Assembly (NCBI GenBank): GCA_014653985.1
Contig: JACWDT010000001.1
Location: 248,001-312,000, forward strand
Source: Pelagibacterales bacterium SAG-MED22
GTDB lineage: Bacteria > Pseudomonadota > Alphaproteobacteria > Pelagibacterales > Pelagibacteraceae
Direction of reading: 5' to 3'
Length of the DNA: 64,000 bases
How positions within the stretch are numbered: position 1 is the stretch's first letter; every line of letters starts with the position of its first letter. The position numbers and the translations under genes are program-made. The notes beneath the pieces are model-generated. The model did no database searches. It was not told where the DNA came from and worked only from the letters and a program-made list of their open reading frames with translations. Shown one piece after another: positions 55,259-64,000 of the stretch.

Positions 55259-56291
55259 AAAAATCCTTAGATCAGTAAAATCTAGGGGTTTTAAATATAT
55301 TGAACTACCATCTGTAATAGAAGCAAATCATATTGTTCAAAGATCAGGAGAGAACTTTAGGAAATTCATGTTTTCTTTTACAGATATTAATGGAAAGGAA
55401 TTATGTTTAAGACCCGACTTAACCATTGCTTCTTGTTTAAGATACTTAGAGGGAAATTTAAAAGGTAAAGAGAAAATTTTTTATAGTGGGCAAGCTTATC
55501 GAAAGGTTGAAAGCAAAAAAGATAAAATTATTAGAAATCAAATTGGATTTGAAATTTTAGGGTCTAAAAATGAAAAAAAAGATGATAACGAAATCATAAC
55601 TGCATCATTAAAAGTACTTCAAAATATTCAATACTCATCTGGAGTATTAACAATTGGAAATATCGAGATATTTAATTTACTTATATCAAAATTAGATGTC
55701 CCCAAAAGATGGAAGTTACGTTTATCAAGACATTTTTGGAGAGAAGAGTATTTTAAAGACTTACTAAAAAGGTTAGAGACAAACGCAGATATTGATCCAA
55801 CAATAGTGGAAGTTGACAAAAAACGATATCTGAATTTACTCAAAGAAAATCCAGAAACTATGATTGCTGGAAGATCTGTTGGCGAAATCTTAAAAAGATT
55901 TGATGCGAAGATTAAAGATCCACGACAAGCAAATAGAGGTAAAAAAGTATCTAAAATAATTAATTCTTTTTTAAAGATTAAGTGCCCCATCAATAAAGCT
56001 GCAGAGGTATTAAATAATTTTTTTAAAAATAATAGAATTAATTTAGCCGTGGATCAAAAATATTTTCCAATCTCACATAATAAAATTTCTAAACTTAATG
56101 TAGTTTTTGATGCATCTTTTGGTAGACATCAAGAATATTATACAGGATTGGTTTTCAAGATAGATATTAAATCTAAATCAAAGAATATTAATATTATCAG
56201 TGGTGGGCGTTATGATAAGCTCATATCTGACTTAGGATCAAAAAACCAGGTTGCAGCTGTGGGTGCAGCGCTTAATCTAAATTTCCAATGA
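55236..56291 (+). CDS. hisZ: ATP phosphoribosyltransferase regulatory subunit
   Basis: Class II synthetase-like: ELCLRPDLTIASCLRYL, GGRYDKLISDLG; overlaps hisS, near short-form hisG. Confidence 0.9.
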   Translation: MKSKNLSEKILRSVKSRGFKYIELPSVIEANHIVQRSGENFRKFMFSFTDINGKELCLRPDLTIASCLRYLEGNLKGKEKIFYSGQAYRKVESKKDKIIRNQIGFEILGSKNEKKDDNEIITASLKVLQNIQYSSGVLTIGNIEIFNLLISKLDVPKRWKLRLSRHFWREEYFKDLLKRLETNADIDPTIVEVDKKRYLNLLKENPETMIAGRSVGEILKRFDAKIKDPRQANRGKKVSKIINSFLKIKCPINKAAEVLNNFFKNNRINLAVDQKYFPISHNKISKLNVVFDASFGRHQEYYTGLVFKIDIKSKSKNINIISGGRYDKLISDLGSKNQVAAVGAALNLNFQ

Positions 56292-57136
56292 TAATCTGGC
56301 TAGCTTCATATCCAAAAAGTGGAAATACTTGGTTAAGATCATTATTATCTAGCTATTATTTTTCGAGAAACGGGGAATTTAATTTTGAATTACTTAAAAA
56401 AATTGATCAATTTCCAAGTGTGAATTATTTTAAGGATGACAAAGATTTATATTTAAAACCTGAAGACACTGCTGAAAAATGGCTAGATAAGCAAGCTGAA
56501 ATAAATAGAGAAAAAAAATTACGATTATTCAAAACTCATAATGCAATCTGCAAAATAAACGGCAACAGATTCACAGATCCAAAAAATACTTTAGGTGGAA
56601 TTTATATAGTTAGAGACCCTAGAAATGTTGTTACTTCACTGGCAAACCACTATCAGATAACAACAAATGAGGCTTATGAGTTTATGAAAGATAGTAAAAG
56701 AGCAATAATTGAAAAAAAAGGTAATAGATATTTAGGTTTTACGGCTCTATTTTCATGGGATTTGCATATCGATAGCTGGCTAAGTTATAAAAATTTTCCA
56801 ATTTTAGTTATCCGATATGAAGATTTACAATCTGAAACTTTTCAAACTTTAAAAAAAGTAGTTAGTTTTATTAAAGATATATCAAAAAGTAATGAAAACT
56901 TTAATCGATCTAAAGCAAAAGAGGCTATAAAATCTTGTGAATTTAAAAAATTAAAAAAAATGGAAGAAAAAAAAGGGTTTCAGGAAGCGGTATTTAAAAA
57001 AGATAAATTAGAAAGAATTAATTTTTTTAATTTAGGTAAAGAAAATAATTATAAAAATTTACTGAATACAAATTTAACAACCCAAATGAACGAACTTTAT
57101 AAAAACAAATTATTGAAATTTAATTATGAATTATAA
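56288..57136 (+). CDS. Sulfotransferase family protein (PAPS-type)
   Basis: ASYPKSGNTWLRSLL 5'-PSB motif; GGIYIVRDPRNVVTSLANHY 3'-PB motif. Confidence 0.9.
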   Translation: MIIWLASYPKSGNTWLRSLLSSYYFSRNGEFNFELLKKIDQFPSVNYFKDDKDLYLKPEDTAEKWLDKQAEINREKKLRLFKTHNAICKINGNRFTDPKNTLGGIYIVRDPRNVVTSLANHYQITTNEAYEFMKDSKRAIIEKKGNRYLGFTALFSWDLHIDSWLSYKNFPILVIRYEDLQSETFQTLKKVVSFIKDISKSNENFNRSKAKEAIKSCEFKKLKKMEEKKGFQEAVFKKDKLERINFFNLGKENNYKNLLNTNLTTQMNELYKNKLLKFNYEL

Positions 57137-57818
57137 TATCAATATTGGAATTCCCAGCAAAGGAAGGCTCAGGAAAGATGTTTTAAATATTTTTAAAAAA
57201 AATAAACTAAAACTTATCTCAGAGAGAGGAGATAGAGATTTGTTTGGCTCAATAAAAGGAAGACCAAATTTCCAAGTATTTTATTTACATGCTCGTCAAA
57301 TAATTGAAAGGTTATCAGATAAATCTTTAGACGTTGGCTTTTCTGGTCTAGATTTATTGAAAGAAAGCGAAATTAATATTCAAAAAAATATTAAAATATT
57401 TAAAAAATATCCATATGGTTGTGCCTCTTTAGTTGTAGCTATCCCTGATGATTTTATTGATATTTATTCAATGTCTGATTTAGAGGAAGTAGCATTTGAT
57501 TTTAAAGAAAAAAAAAACAGAAGAATAAGGGTTTCTACTAAATACCCAAATCTTACCCGTGAATTTTTTTATAATAAGGGTGTAACTCAATTTTCAATTG
57601 TTAAATCAATTGGATCAACCGAAATAGAGCCTTTTACCGGAGGTTGTGAGCTAATAACAGATATTACTAGCACTGGGGCGACTCTTGCAGCAAATAATTT
57701 ACGTGTCATAAATGATGGTTATATTTTAAAATCTGAGCTTTGCATGTTCATTAGTAAAACTTCTTTTAAAAATCAGGCAGTAAAAAAATTAGCCAAACTA
57801 CTTTCTACAAAGTATTAA
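57126..57818 (+). CDS. hisG: ATP phosphoribosyltransferase, short form
   Basis: IGIPSKGRLRKDVLNIF, DVGFSGLDLLKES, GGCELITDITSTGATLAANNLRVI; 230 aa. Confidence 0.93.
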   Translation: MNYNINIGIPSKGRLRKDVLNIFKKNKLKLISERGDRDLFGSIKGRPNFQVFYLHARQIIERLSDKSLDVGFSGLDLLKESEINIQKNIKIFKKYPYGCASLVVAIPDDFIDIYSMSDLEEVAFDFKEKKNRRIRVSTKYPNLTREFFYNKGVTQFSIVKSIGSTEIEPFTGGCELITDITSTGATLAANNLRVINDGYILKSELCMFISKTSFKNQAVKKLAKLLSTKY

Positions 57819-57932
57819 ATCTTTCCAATATATTAAAATAATCTTTATAATATCTATATTTCTAGCAATCGCATATCCTGCAATCACAATAATAAGAGCA
57901 AATAATATTTTTAATATAAGAGATAATTCCAT
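57798..57932 (-). CDS. Possible small single-TM protein
   Basis: 44-aa frame read by eye: MELSLILKILFALIIVIAGYAIARNIDIIKIILIYWKDLILCRK; overlaps hisG 3' end. Confidence 0.35.
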   Translation of the reverse strand: MELSLILKILFALIIVIAGYAIARNIDIIKIILIYWKDLILCRK

Positions 57933-57996
57933 TAAGTTACTTTAAATAATTAAATATATTAATCAATTTTTTACTATAAAATAAGAATTAAGAATC

Positions 57997-59094
57997 ATGG
58001 ATCTAATTTTAATAGTATTACTTGTTTTATTGCTTGGGGGCGTTTTCGCAATTTTATACCTAATTTTAAGGCCAAAACTCAAAGACGAGAATGATAATAA
58101 AGAAGCAGAAGAAATAGCTAATTTAAAAACAGAAATAGTTACGCTTAAAGATACCTTGAATAATACTATTAATACCTCTCTTGGTACAATGTCGACTTCG
58201 TTTAATAATCTCTCAACTGGGGTAACAAAAGATATGACTGAAGCTTTAACTAAAGTAGATGAAAAAGTCGGAAATTTTAACCAGCAGGTACAATTACTTA
58301 ATCAAAGCCAGGAGGGTATTACTAAAATTTTAGCTGGAGTTAAAAAGTATGGAACACTTGCTGAATTTAGCTTAGATGCACTAATCAAAGATTTGTTGCC
58401 AGCCTCTCAATTCATGACGAATGTAAAAATGAAAGAGGATACAAGTGAAAATGTTGAATTTGCAATTAAACTTCAAGGAGATGTTTTAGTTCCGGTTGAT
58501 AGTCATTTTCCAGTAGAAAAATTTAAAGCAATTACGGATGGTCATGATGCGGATGACAAAAGAGCTGTTGCCGAAGCAAGAGCGAAATTAGCAACCGCCT
58601 TTAAAGTCAAAGCTAAAAGTGTTAATGAAAAATATATTGTTCCTCCAAAAACTACAGACTTTGCAATCGTGTATGCGCCAACTGAAAGTCTTTATAAAGA
58701 ATTAACTGAATACCAAGATCCAAGTACAAAAGAATTATTAACTCAAGAATTAATGAAAAAATATAAAGTTGTAATCTGTGGACCAAATACTCTATCTGCT
58801 TATTTGCAATCCCTTCACATGGGGTTTCAATCATTGAAAGTTCAAAAAGGCGCAACAGAAATTTATAATCATTTAAAAACAATAAGTACAAGATTTAGTA
58901 AGCATTTTGACAATATTATTTCTCTTAGAAAAAAATTAGAAGAGGCAATGGCAGTGGTTGATAAGTTTGGTACAGATGCAAGATCAATTACTAGAACACT
59001 CGAAAGTATCAAAGATCCAGAACAACTTGAAAAAGCTGTCCAAACTGAAAATGTAGAAAAATTTGTTGATCGTTCAAAACAAGCAAATAATTAA
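57997..59094 (+). CDS. rmuC: DNA recombination protein RmuC
   Basis: N-terminal TM, coiled coil, ETKTSENVEFAIKLQG-like core VLVPVDSHFPVEKFKAI, VVICGPNTLSAYLQSLHMGFQSL. Confidence 0.93.
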   Translation: MDLILIVLLVLLLGGVFAILYLILRPKLKDENDNKEAEEIANLKTEIVTLKDTLNNTINTSLGTMSTSFNNLSTGVTKDMTEALTKVDEKVGNFNQQVQLLNQSQEGITKILAGVKKYGTLAEFSLDALIKDLLPASQFMTNVKMKEDTSENVEFAIKLQGDVLVPVDSHFPVEKFKAITDGHDADDKRAVAEARAKLATAFKVKAKSVNEKYIVPPKTTDFAIVYAPTESLYKELTEYQDPSTKELLTQELMKKYKVVICGPNTLSAYLQSLHMGFQSLKVQKGATEIYNHLKTISTRFSKHFDNIISLRKKLEEAMAVVDKFGTDARSITRTLESIKDPEQLEKAVQTENVEKFVDRSKQANN

Positions 59095-59131
59095 TTTCAA
59101 TTTTTCTCAAATAAAGAATATAAGAAATCAC

Positions 59132-59818
59132 ATGCAGTGGAATAAGAAATATGATTATCCAACATCATCAAGAGCTACAGTAGATGGTATAAGAAGATAT
59201 TTATTGGGAGAGGCCAAATTACCATCAGTGACTAGTATTCTTGATCAAACTCGTTCTGAAGAGGACAAAGCTGCGCTAGCTAATTGGCGTGAGAGAACAG
59301 GCTATAAAGAGGCTGAGGCAATTACAAAAGCGGCAAGTAGCAGGGGTTCACAGATGCATAACTACTTAGAGTCTTATCTTCTTGGAAGAGAAAATCTCAG
59401 TTTTTTCGATGACAACGAACAATATAAATTAATGGCAAAAGAAATAATTGAAAAAGGATTAAATAACAGATTGGAAGAAATTTGGGGAGTTGAATGCACA
59501 CTTTACTATCCAGATAAGTATGCTGGTACAGCAGATTGTGTTGGAGTTTACGAGGGACGAGAAACGATAATAGATTTTAAACAGAGCAATAAACCAAAAA
59601 AATCAGAGTATATCGACTCATGGCTTCTACAAACGAGCGCTTATTCATTGGCTCATAATATTGTGTATAACTCTAATATCACTTCTTGTGTAATTCTAGT
59701 TTGCACAGTAGATAAATTATTCCAAGAATTTAAAATTCAAAGTCACGATTTAGTTGTTTATCAGAACTTGTTTTTGGGAAGATTAAAAAAATTTAATGAG
59801 CTTTCAAATTTAGATTAA
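59132..59818 (+). CDS. PD-(D/E)XK nuclease, MGME1-like
   Basis: Start MQWNKKYDYPTSS at 59132. LPSVTSILDQT, RGSQMHNYLESYLL, YAGTADCVGVYEGRETIIDFKQSNKPKK, LLQTSAYSLAHN. Confidence 0.82.
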   Translation: MQWNKKYDYPTSSRATVDGIRRYLLGEAKLPSVTSILDQTRSEEDKAALANWRERTGYKEAEAITKAASSRGSQMHNYLESYLLGRENLSFFDDNEQYKLMAKEIIEKGLNNRLEEIWGVECTLYYPDKYAGTADCVGVYEGRETIIDFKQSNKPKKSEYIDSWLLQTSAYSLAHNIVYNSNITSCVILVCTVDKLFQEFKIQSHDLVVYQNLFLGRLKKFNELSNLD

Positions 59819-59826
59819 ATATTAAT

Positions 59827-61263
59827 ATGGATAAAATAGTAATCTACGATACCGAAACAACCAACAGTACTATTTGGGGAAGTATTATTGAGGTTGGTGC
59901 AGTGGTTGTAGATAAAAATCTTAAAGAAATTGGAAAGCTAAATATTCGCGGGCGTATGCCTGAAGGAGAAATCCCCAGTGCGAAAGCGCTTTTAGTAAAT
60001 TCTACAAGTATTGATTTGCTAACTAAAGGCAACTATTCACATTATGATTTTCTAGGAGCTATAGAAAATTTCTTTTCAAAAGCAGCTCCATCTTTGTTCA
60101 TGGGTTGGAGCAACCTTAATTTTGATCGTCGAATGTTTCATTTTAATTTTTTCAAAGGAAACAGATATCCTTATTTAACTCACTCTTCACCCAATCAAGA
60201 GTCTGATGGTCTACATATTGCAAGAGCTGCTCAAACAATAAATTCTAAAACTTTGAAAACTGAATTAACACCTGCAGGAAATGAAAGTTTGGCTTTAGAA
60301 GCATTAGCAAGACAACAAGGATTTGATACCACTCAACAACACACTGCTTATCACGATGCTTTTACAAGCTTAAAAATACTTAGAATTATTAAAGATCAAC
60401 ATAAAGATAATTGGGAAAAATTTTTAAGTACTTCAACAAAGAGCAGTGTTGAATCACTTTTAAAAAGTGAGGGAATTTATTCTATTTTTGAGAATGTAAA
60501 AGGAAGAAATATGATGTATCTTGTTTGTACACTTCATCCAGAACATTGTTTTCATCCTACTTATGCATCTTGGGGGTATGTTTGGGATTTACGAAGAGAT
60601 CCTGAACCTTATTTAAATTTGTCAGTTAATGAGCTTAAAACAAATTTAAAAAAAATTAGTCCAAAAGCACTAAGAGTATTAAAAACCAATAAGGCTCCAG
60701 TAGTTTTAGACAAAAAATTTGCATTAAAAGAAAAAGCATATTCAGAATTAGATTTAGAAACAATTCTAAAAAGAGCAAAGCTAGTGAGAAGTAGTGAAAA
60801 TTTTTGCAAAAATATTCAAATTATAAATAGGGAAGCTGCTGAGGAGAAATCTCAAACTCAAACTCAAGAAGATTTGCTTCCAGAAGAAACTTTGTATGAA
60901 AAATTTATTCCTAATAAAGATACTGCATTATTTAAAACATGGCATAGTTCATCATGGGAAGATAAACTAAGATTATTAGATAAGTTTCAAGATAAAAGAT
61001 GTAGTTGGTTTGGTCAAAAAATTATTTACCAAGAAGCACCTCATATTTTACCTCCCGATTTATACAAAAATATTAAGAGTGAAATTGCTAGGAGAATATT
61101 GAGTAAAAATAAGGAAAAATGGCAAACAATTGGCATGGCTTACACTGAAATAGATACATTGAGAGATCAAGCATCTAACCGAGATGATCAGGAAGAGTTG
61201 AAAAAATTAGATGAAATCAATGAATTCATTATGACCATTGAAAAAAAATATGAAATTGCCTAG
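59827..61263 (+). CDS. sbcB: Exodeoxyribonuclease I-like DEDD exonuclease
   Basis: IVIYDTETTNS (ExoI), GWSNLNFDRRMFHFNFF (ExoII), HTAYHDAFTSLKI (ExoIII); ExoI-like C-terminal extension. Confidence 0.85.
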   Translation: MDKIVIYDTETTNSTIWGSIIEVGAVVVDKNLKEIGKLNIRGRMPEGEIPSAKALLVNSTSIDLLTKGNYSHYDFLGAIENFFSKAAPSLFMGWSNLNFDRRMFHFNFFKGNRYPYLTHSSPNQESDGLHIARAAQTINSKTLKTELTPAGNESLALEALARQQGFDTTQQHTAYHDAFTSLKILRIIKDQHKDNWEKFLSTSTKSSVESLLKSEGIYSIFENVKGRNMMYLVCTLHPEHCFHPTYASWGYVWDLRRDPEPYLNLSVNELKTNLKKISPKALRVLKTNKAPVVLDKKFALKEKAYSELDLETILKRAKLVRSSENFCKNIQIINREAAEEKSQTQTQEDLLPEETLYEKFIPNKDTALFKTWHSSSWEDKLRLLDKFQDKRCSWFGQKIIYQEAPHILPPDLYKNIKSEIARRILSKNKEKWQTIGMAYTEIDTLRDQASNRDDQEELKKLDEINEFIMTIEKKYEIA

Positions 61264-61297
61264 TTGACTTTAAGGCTCCAATTTATAGAAAGGATTT

Positions 61298-61615
61298 ATG
61301 CTTATAGATTTTAAAGACGAAGATTTTGATAGTAAAATTAAAAATGAAGAGGTATCTGTAATTCAATTTTCAGCATCGTGGTGTGGTCCATGCAAAGCCC
61401 TAAAACCAGTGATGGATAAATTGTCAGACGAGTATAAAGATAAAGCAAATTTTTATATTACTGATATTGAAGATGCTGGAATTAATACAGGTTCAGCGGC
61501 TGGGATCCGTGGAGTGCCGACAGTAATTATATATAAAAAAGGACAAGAAGTTAGCCGTAAAGTTGGGGGAGTTCCAGAAAGTCACATGAAAGAATTCTTA
61601 GACGAAAATATTTAG
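61298..61615 (+). CDS. trxA: Thioredoxin
   Basis: SASWCGPCKALKPVMDKL, IRGVPTVIIYKKGQEV. Confidence 0.92.
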   Translation: MLIDFKDEDFDSKIKNEEVSVIQFSASWCGPCKALKPVMDKLSDEYKDKANFYITDIEDAGINTGSAAGIRGVPTVIIYKKGQEVSRKVGGVPESHMKEFLDENI

Positions 61616-62880
61616 TTTAGATTTAAAACCTCACCAGCAAGATACAAAGATCCTGTAATCAATATTATATCATTTTCCTTGACTGGAATTGACTTGATAG
61701 CATCGATAATACCTTCTTTATATTTAACGTTTTCAAAGCTATTAAGTTTGTTTTTTAATACTTTTCCTTTGATTGAGTTTGGTTGATTAGGGATATCTAT
61801 AGTGGTCAATGAGGAAATATTTTTAAAATAACTCATATATTCTTTATGATCTTTATTGCCCATCATACCTAGAATAATATGTTTATTACAATTCAAACTT
61901 TCCAAATATTCATTTAAAACTTTTGCTCCTAAAGGGTTATGAGATCCGTCAACAAGCAATTTATTATTTTTAACCAATTCTTTAAGTTTACCAGAATTTA
62001 TTTCTTGAAGTCTTGCGATACTTTTAATTTTAGTAATTCCATCTTTAATGTGTTTTTCACCTACTTTTAATTGGTCAATTGATCTTAAAGTTGCTATTGC
62101 AGTTGAAATATTTTCTAATTGAAATTGACCTTTAACTTTTGGAATTGGAAGTTTGATCCCACCATCTTTATCTTCATAATAAATAAACCCATTTTCATTC
62201 AATGAATAATTAAAATCTTCATTAAAAAAATATTTTTTTGAGGAATTTTTTGTAATTGAATTTTTTATTTCACTAACAATTTCAGATGAATTTTGCTTTG
62301 CAATGATAATATTGGAATTTAATAAAGTTGAGGTTTTTTCAAATATTATTTTTTTAGTTGTTCGTTCGTTCTCAGGTAGCCAATCTAGATGATCCAAACC
62401 AATAGAGGTAACAATACTTGCTAAATTATTTTTTAGTATATTTGTTGCGTCAAAACGATGAAACAAACCTGCTTCAATTAAGTTAATATTTTCAGGGTAT
62501 TTTGAAGCATTATAAAAATAGGCTGCTGTTAATATTTCAAAAAAAGTTATTGGTTCATTGTTATTTGCTTCTTCAATTTCCTCAAAAAGAATTCCAAGAT
62601 CGTCATCATTTAATTCCTCATTATTAAATACAAATCTTTCATTTATTCTTTTTATATGTGGGCTGGTGTAAATGTTACACTTAATATTTGTCTCTTTTAA
62701 AATTGCAAATAAAGCCTGAATAGTTGAATATTTGCCGTTAGTTCCAACAACTGAAATAGTTTTTAATTTGTTTTGTGGATCTCCAAGGGTTTTACAGAGT
62801 TTTTTTACTCTATTTAAACTTAGATCTATCTCTTTAGGATGCAACTTTTGTAAGCGATTGACTATCTTCTGTAGTTTCAT
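61612..62880 (-). CDS. folC: Folylpolyglutamate/dihydrofolate synthase
   Basis: VVGTNGKYSTIQALFAILK, YTSPHIKRINERF, LVDGSHNPLGAKVL. Confidence 0.93.
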   Translation of the reverse strand: MKLQKIVNRLQKLHPKEIDLSLNRVKKLCKTLGDPQNKLKTISVVGTNGKYSTIQALFAILKETNIKCNIYTSPHIKRINERFVFNNEELNDDDLGILFEEIEEANNNEPITFFEILTAAYFYNASKYPENINLIEAGLFHRFDATNILKNNLASIVTSIGLDHLDWLPENERTTKKIIFEKTSTLLNSNIIIAKQNSSEIVSEIKNSITKNSSKKYFFNEDFNYSLNENGFIYYEDKDGGIKLPIPKVKGQFQLENISTAIATLRSIDQLKVGEKHIKDGITKIKSIARLQEINSGKLKELVKNNKLLVDGSHNPLGAKVLNEYLESLNCNKHIILGMMGNKDHKEYMSYFKNISSLTTIDIPNQPNSIKGKVLKNKLNSFENVKYKEGIIDAIKSIPVKENDIILITGSLYLAGEVLNLN

Positions 62881-63763
62881 TTTGTTCAGAAGTTATAACA
62901 GAATTTCGCTTTAACAATATTGATAATAGAGTTCCAATTTTAGATGCAAGTTCTTTTCGTTCAACTATTAGGTCAACAAATCCAGTTTTTTCAACATACT
63001 CACTTTTTTGAAAACCTTCTGGTAGCTCCTCTTTAACAGTACCTTGGATAACTCTAGCCCCTGCAAATGCAATCAATGCACCAGGTTCTGCAATATTGAT
63101 ATCTCCAAGCATTGCATAAGAGGCAGTTATTCCTCCAGCAGTAGGGTCTGTAATACAAACCAAGTAAGGTAAACCATTTTTTTTTAATTCATTAATCGCT
63201 AGAGTAGTCCTCGTCATCTGAGATAATGAAATTAAACTTTCCATCATTCTCATTCCGCCACCAGCGCTAATACATAAAAAAGGAGTTTTATTTTCTATCG
63301 CATGTTGAATTCCATATAAAAAAGCTTCACCTTCGGCAGCAGCCATTGAGGCACCTAAAAAATCAAAATCGGAAGCAACTGCAGTAATTTTAACATTATC
63401 AATAGTGCCAGATGCAACCATCATTCCACACTCTAAACCAGTTTTTTTTCGTGCACTTTTTAACCTATCTTTGTATGACTTAGAATCAGTCCAATTTAAT
63501 GGATCATCTTTTGGAATAGGAGTTTTAAATATTTCATAATTGTTTTTACCAAATAAAATATCAAATCTCTGTTTAGGCTTTATTCGGTGGTGCTTGTTAC
63601 ATTCAGGACAAACCCATAAGTTATTTTCTAAATCTTTTTTAAGTATTGGACCTATGCAGCATGAAGTCCAATCACTATTTGCAATGTCTTCTTTTGATAC
63701 TCTTTCTTTGATAGCTGTTTTGATTTTTTCACCAGCTTTAATTATTTTTGTAATCCAGTTCAT
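62834..63763 (-). CDS. accD: Acetyl-CoA carboxylase carboxyltransferase beta subunit
   Basis: Zinc-ribbon-like N-terminus (altered), FDFLGASMAAAEGEAFLYGIQHA, SAGGGMRMMESLISLSQMTRT, DPTAGGITASYAMLGD. Confidence 0.95.
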   Translation of the reverse strand: MNWITKIIKAGEKIKTAIKERVSKEDIANSDWTSCCIGPILKKDLENNLWVCPECNKHHRIKPKQRFDILFGKNNYEIFKTPIPKDDPLNWTDSKSYKDRLKSARKKTGLECGMMVASGTIDNVKITAVASDFDFLGASMAAAEGEAFLYGIQHAIENKTPFLCISAGGGMRMMESLISLSQMTRTTLAINELKKNGLPYLVCITDPTAGGITASYAMLGDINIAEPGALIAFAGARVIQGTVKEELPEGFQKSEYVEKTGFVDLIVERKELASKIGTLLSILLKRNSVITSEQNETTEDSQSLTKVAS

Positions 63764-64000
63764 TTAATTTTATTTTTTAATCTTCTAACCACATTAGTAA
63801 CATTTGTGACAGCATTTTGTCTTTTTTTAATGGATTTAGAAATTTCCTTACAAATTGCGCTTCCTACAACCAATCCATCAGCTTTTTTGAGTGATTTAAT
63901 TGTTTTCTCTGTGATTCCAAATCCAATTACAACATTTTTTGATCTGTTTTGATTTTTAATTTTGAAATAATTTTCTAAAATTTTTTTAGGGGAAACTTTT
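63760..64000 (-). CDS. trpA: Tryptophan synthase alpha chain, 3' end, truncated by window edge
   Basis: Minus-strand frame ...KNVVIGFGITEKTIKSLKKADGLVVGSAICKEI...NKIK*; TGA overlaps accD ATG. Confidence 0.9.
   Translation of the reverse strand, partial: KVSPKKILENYFKIKNQNRSKNVVIGFGITEKTIKSLKKADGLVVGSAICKEISKSIKKRQNAVTNVTNVVRRLKNKIK

Noticed and set aside
55628-55993. 121-aa minus ORF inside hisZ
   Set aside because: Antisense shadow ORF with no recognisable family.

Overview
This AT-rich, densely packed window looks like a chromosomal segment from a SAR11/Pelagibacterales-type alphaproteobacterium. The assignment rests on gene order, AT bias, the divergent HisRS with a tRNA-His lacking G-1, and protein signatures recognised by eye; no search was run. 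Most of the window is core metabolism and information processing: aceE-aceF, gltD-gltB, thrS-infC-rpmI-rplT-pheS-pheT-lepA, gyrB, regB, cobT-cobS-J protein, bolA, aroB-aroK, def-fmt-truA, dapD-dapE, argB, yidC-yidD-rnpA-rpmH, dcd-murA-hisD-infA, hisS-hisZ-hisG, rmuC, an exonuclease I-like gene, trx, and folC-accD-trpA. There are five tRNAs (Arg-ACG, Ser-GGA, Thr-GGT, Phe-GAA, His-GTG). No CRISPR array, integrase, transposase or prophage was seen. Main points for follow-up: (1) pheT split by an apparent -1 shift exactly at A AAA AAG; (2) an MGME1-like nuclease next to an ExoI-like exonuclease and rmuC; (3) tRNA-His lying 4 nt upstream of the hisS start codon, followed by hisZ and hisG; (4) a PAPS-type sulfotransferase between hisZ and hisG; (5) tRNA-Phe and tRNA-Thr with non-canonical T-loops; (6) a lipoyl domain fused to homodimeric PDH E1; (7) a SET-domain protein beside an HDAC-family deacetylase; (8) a two-hairpin intergenic region after the cold-shock gene; (9) AccD with an altered zinc-ribbon cysteine pair; (10) a 19-nt inverted repeat in the uppP/gltD divergent promoter region.
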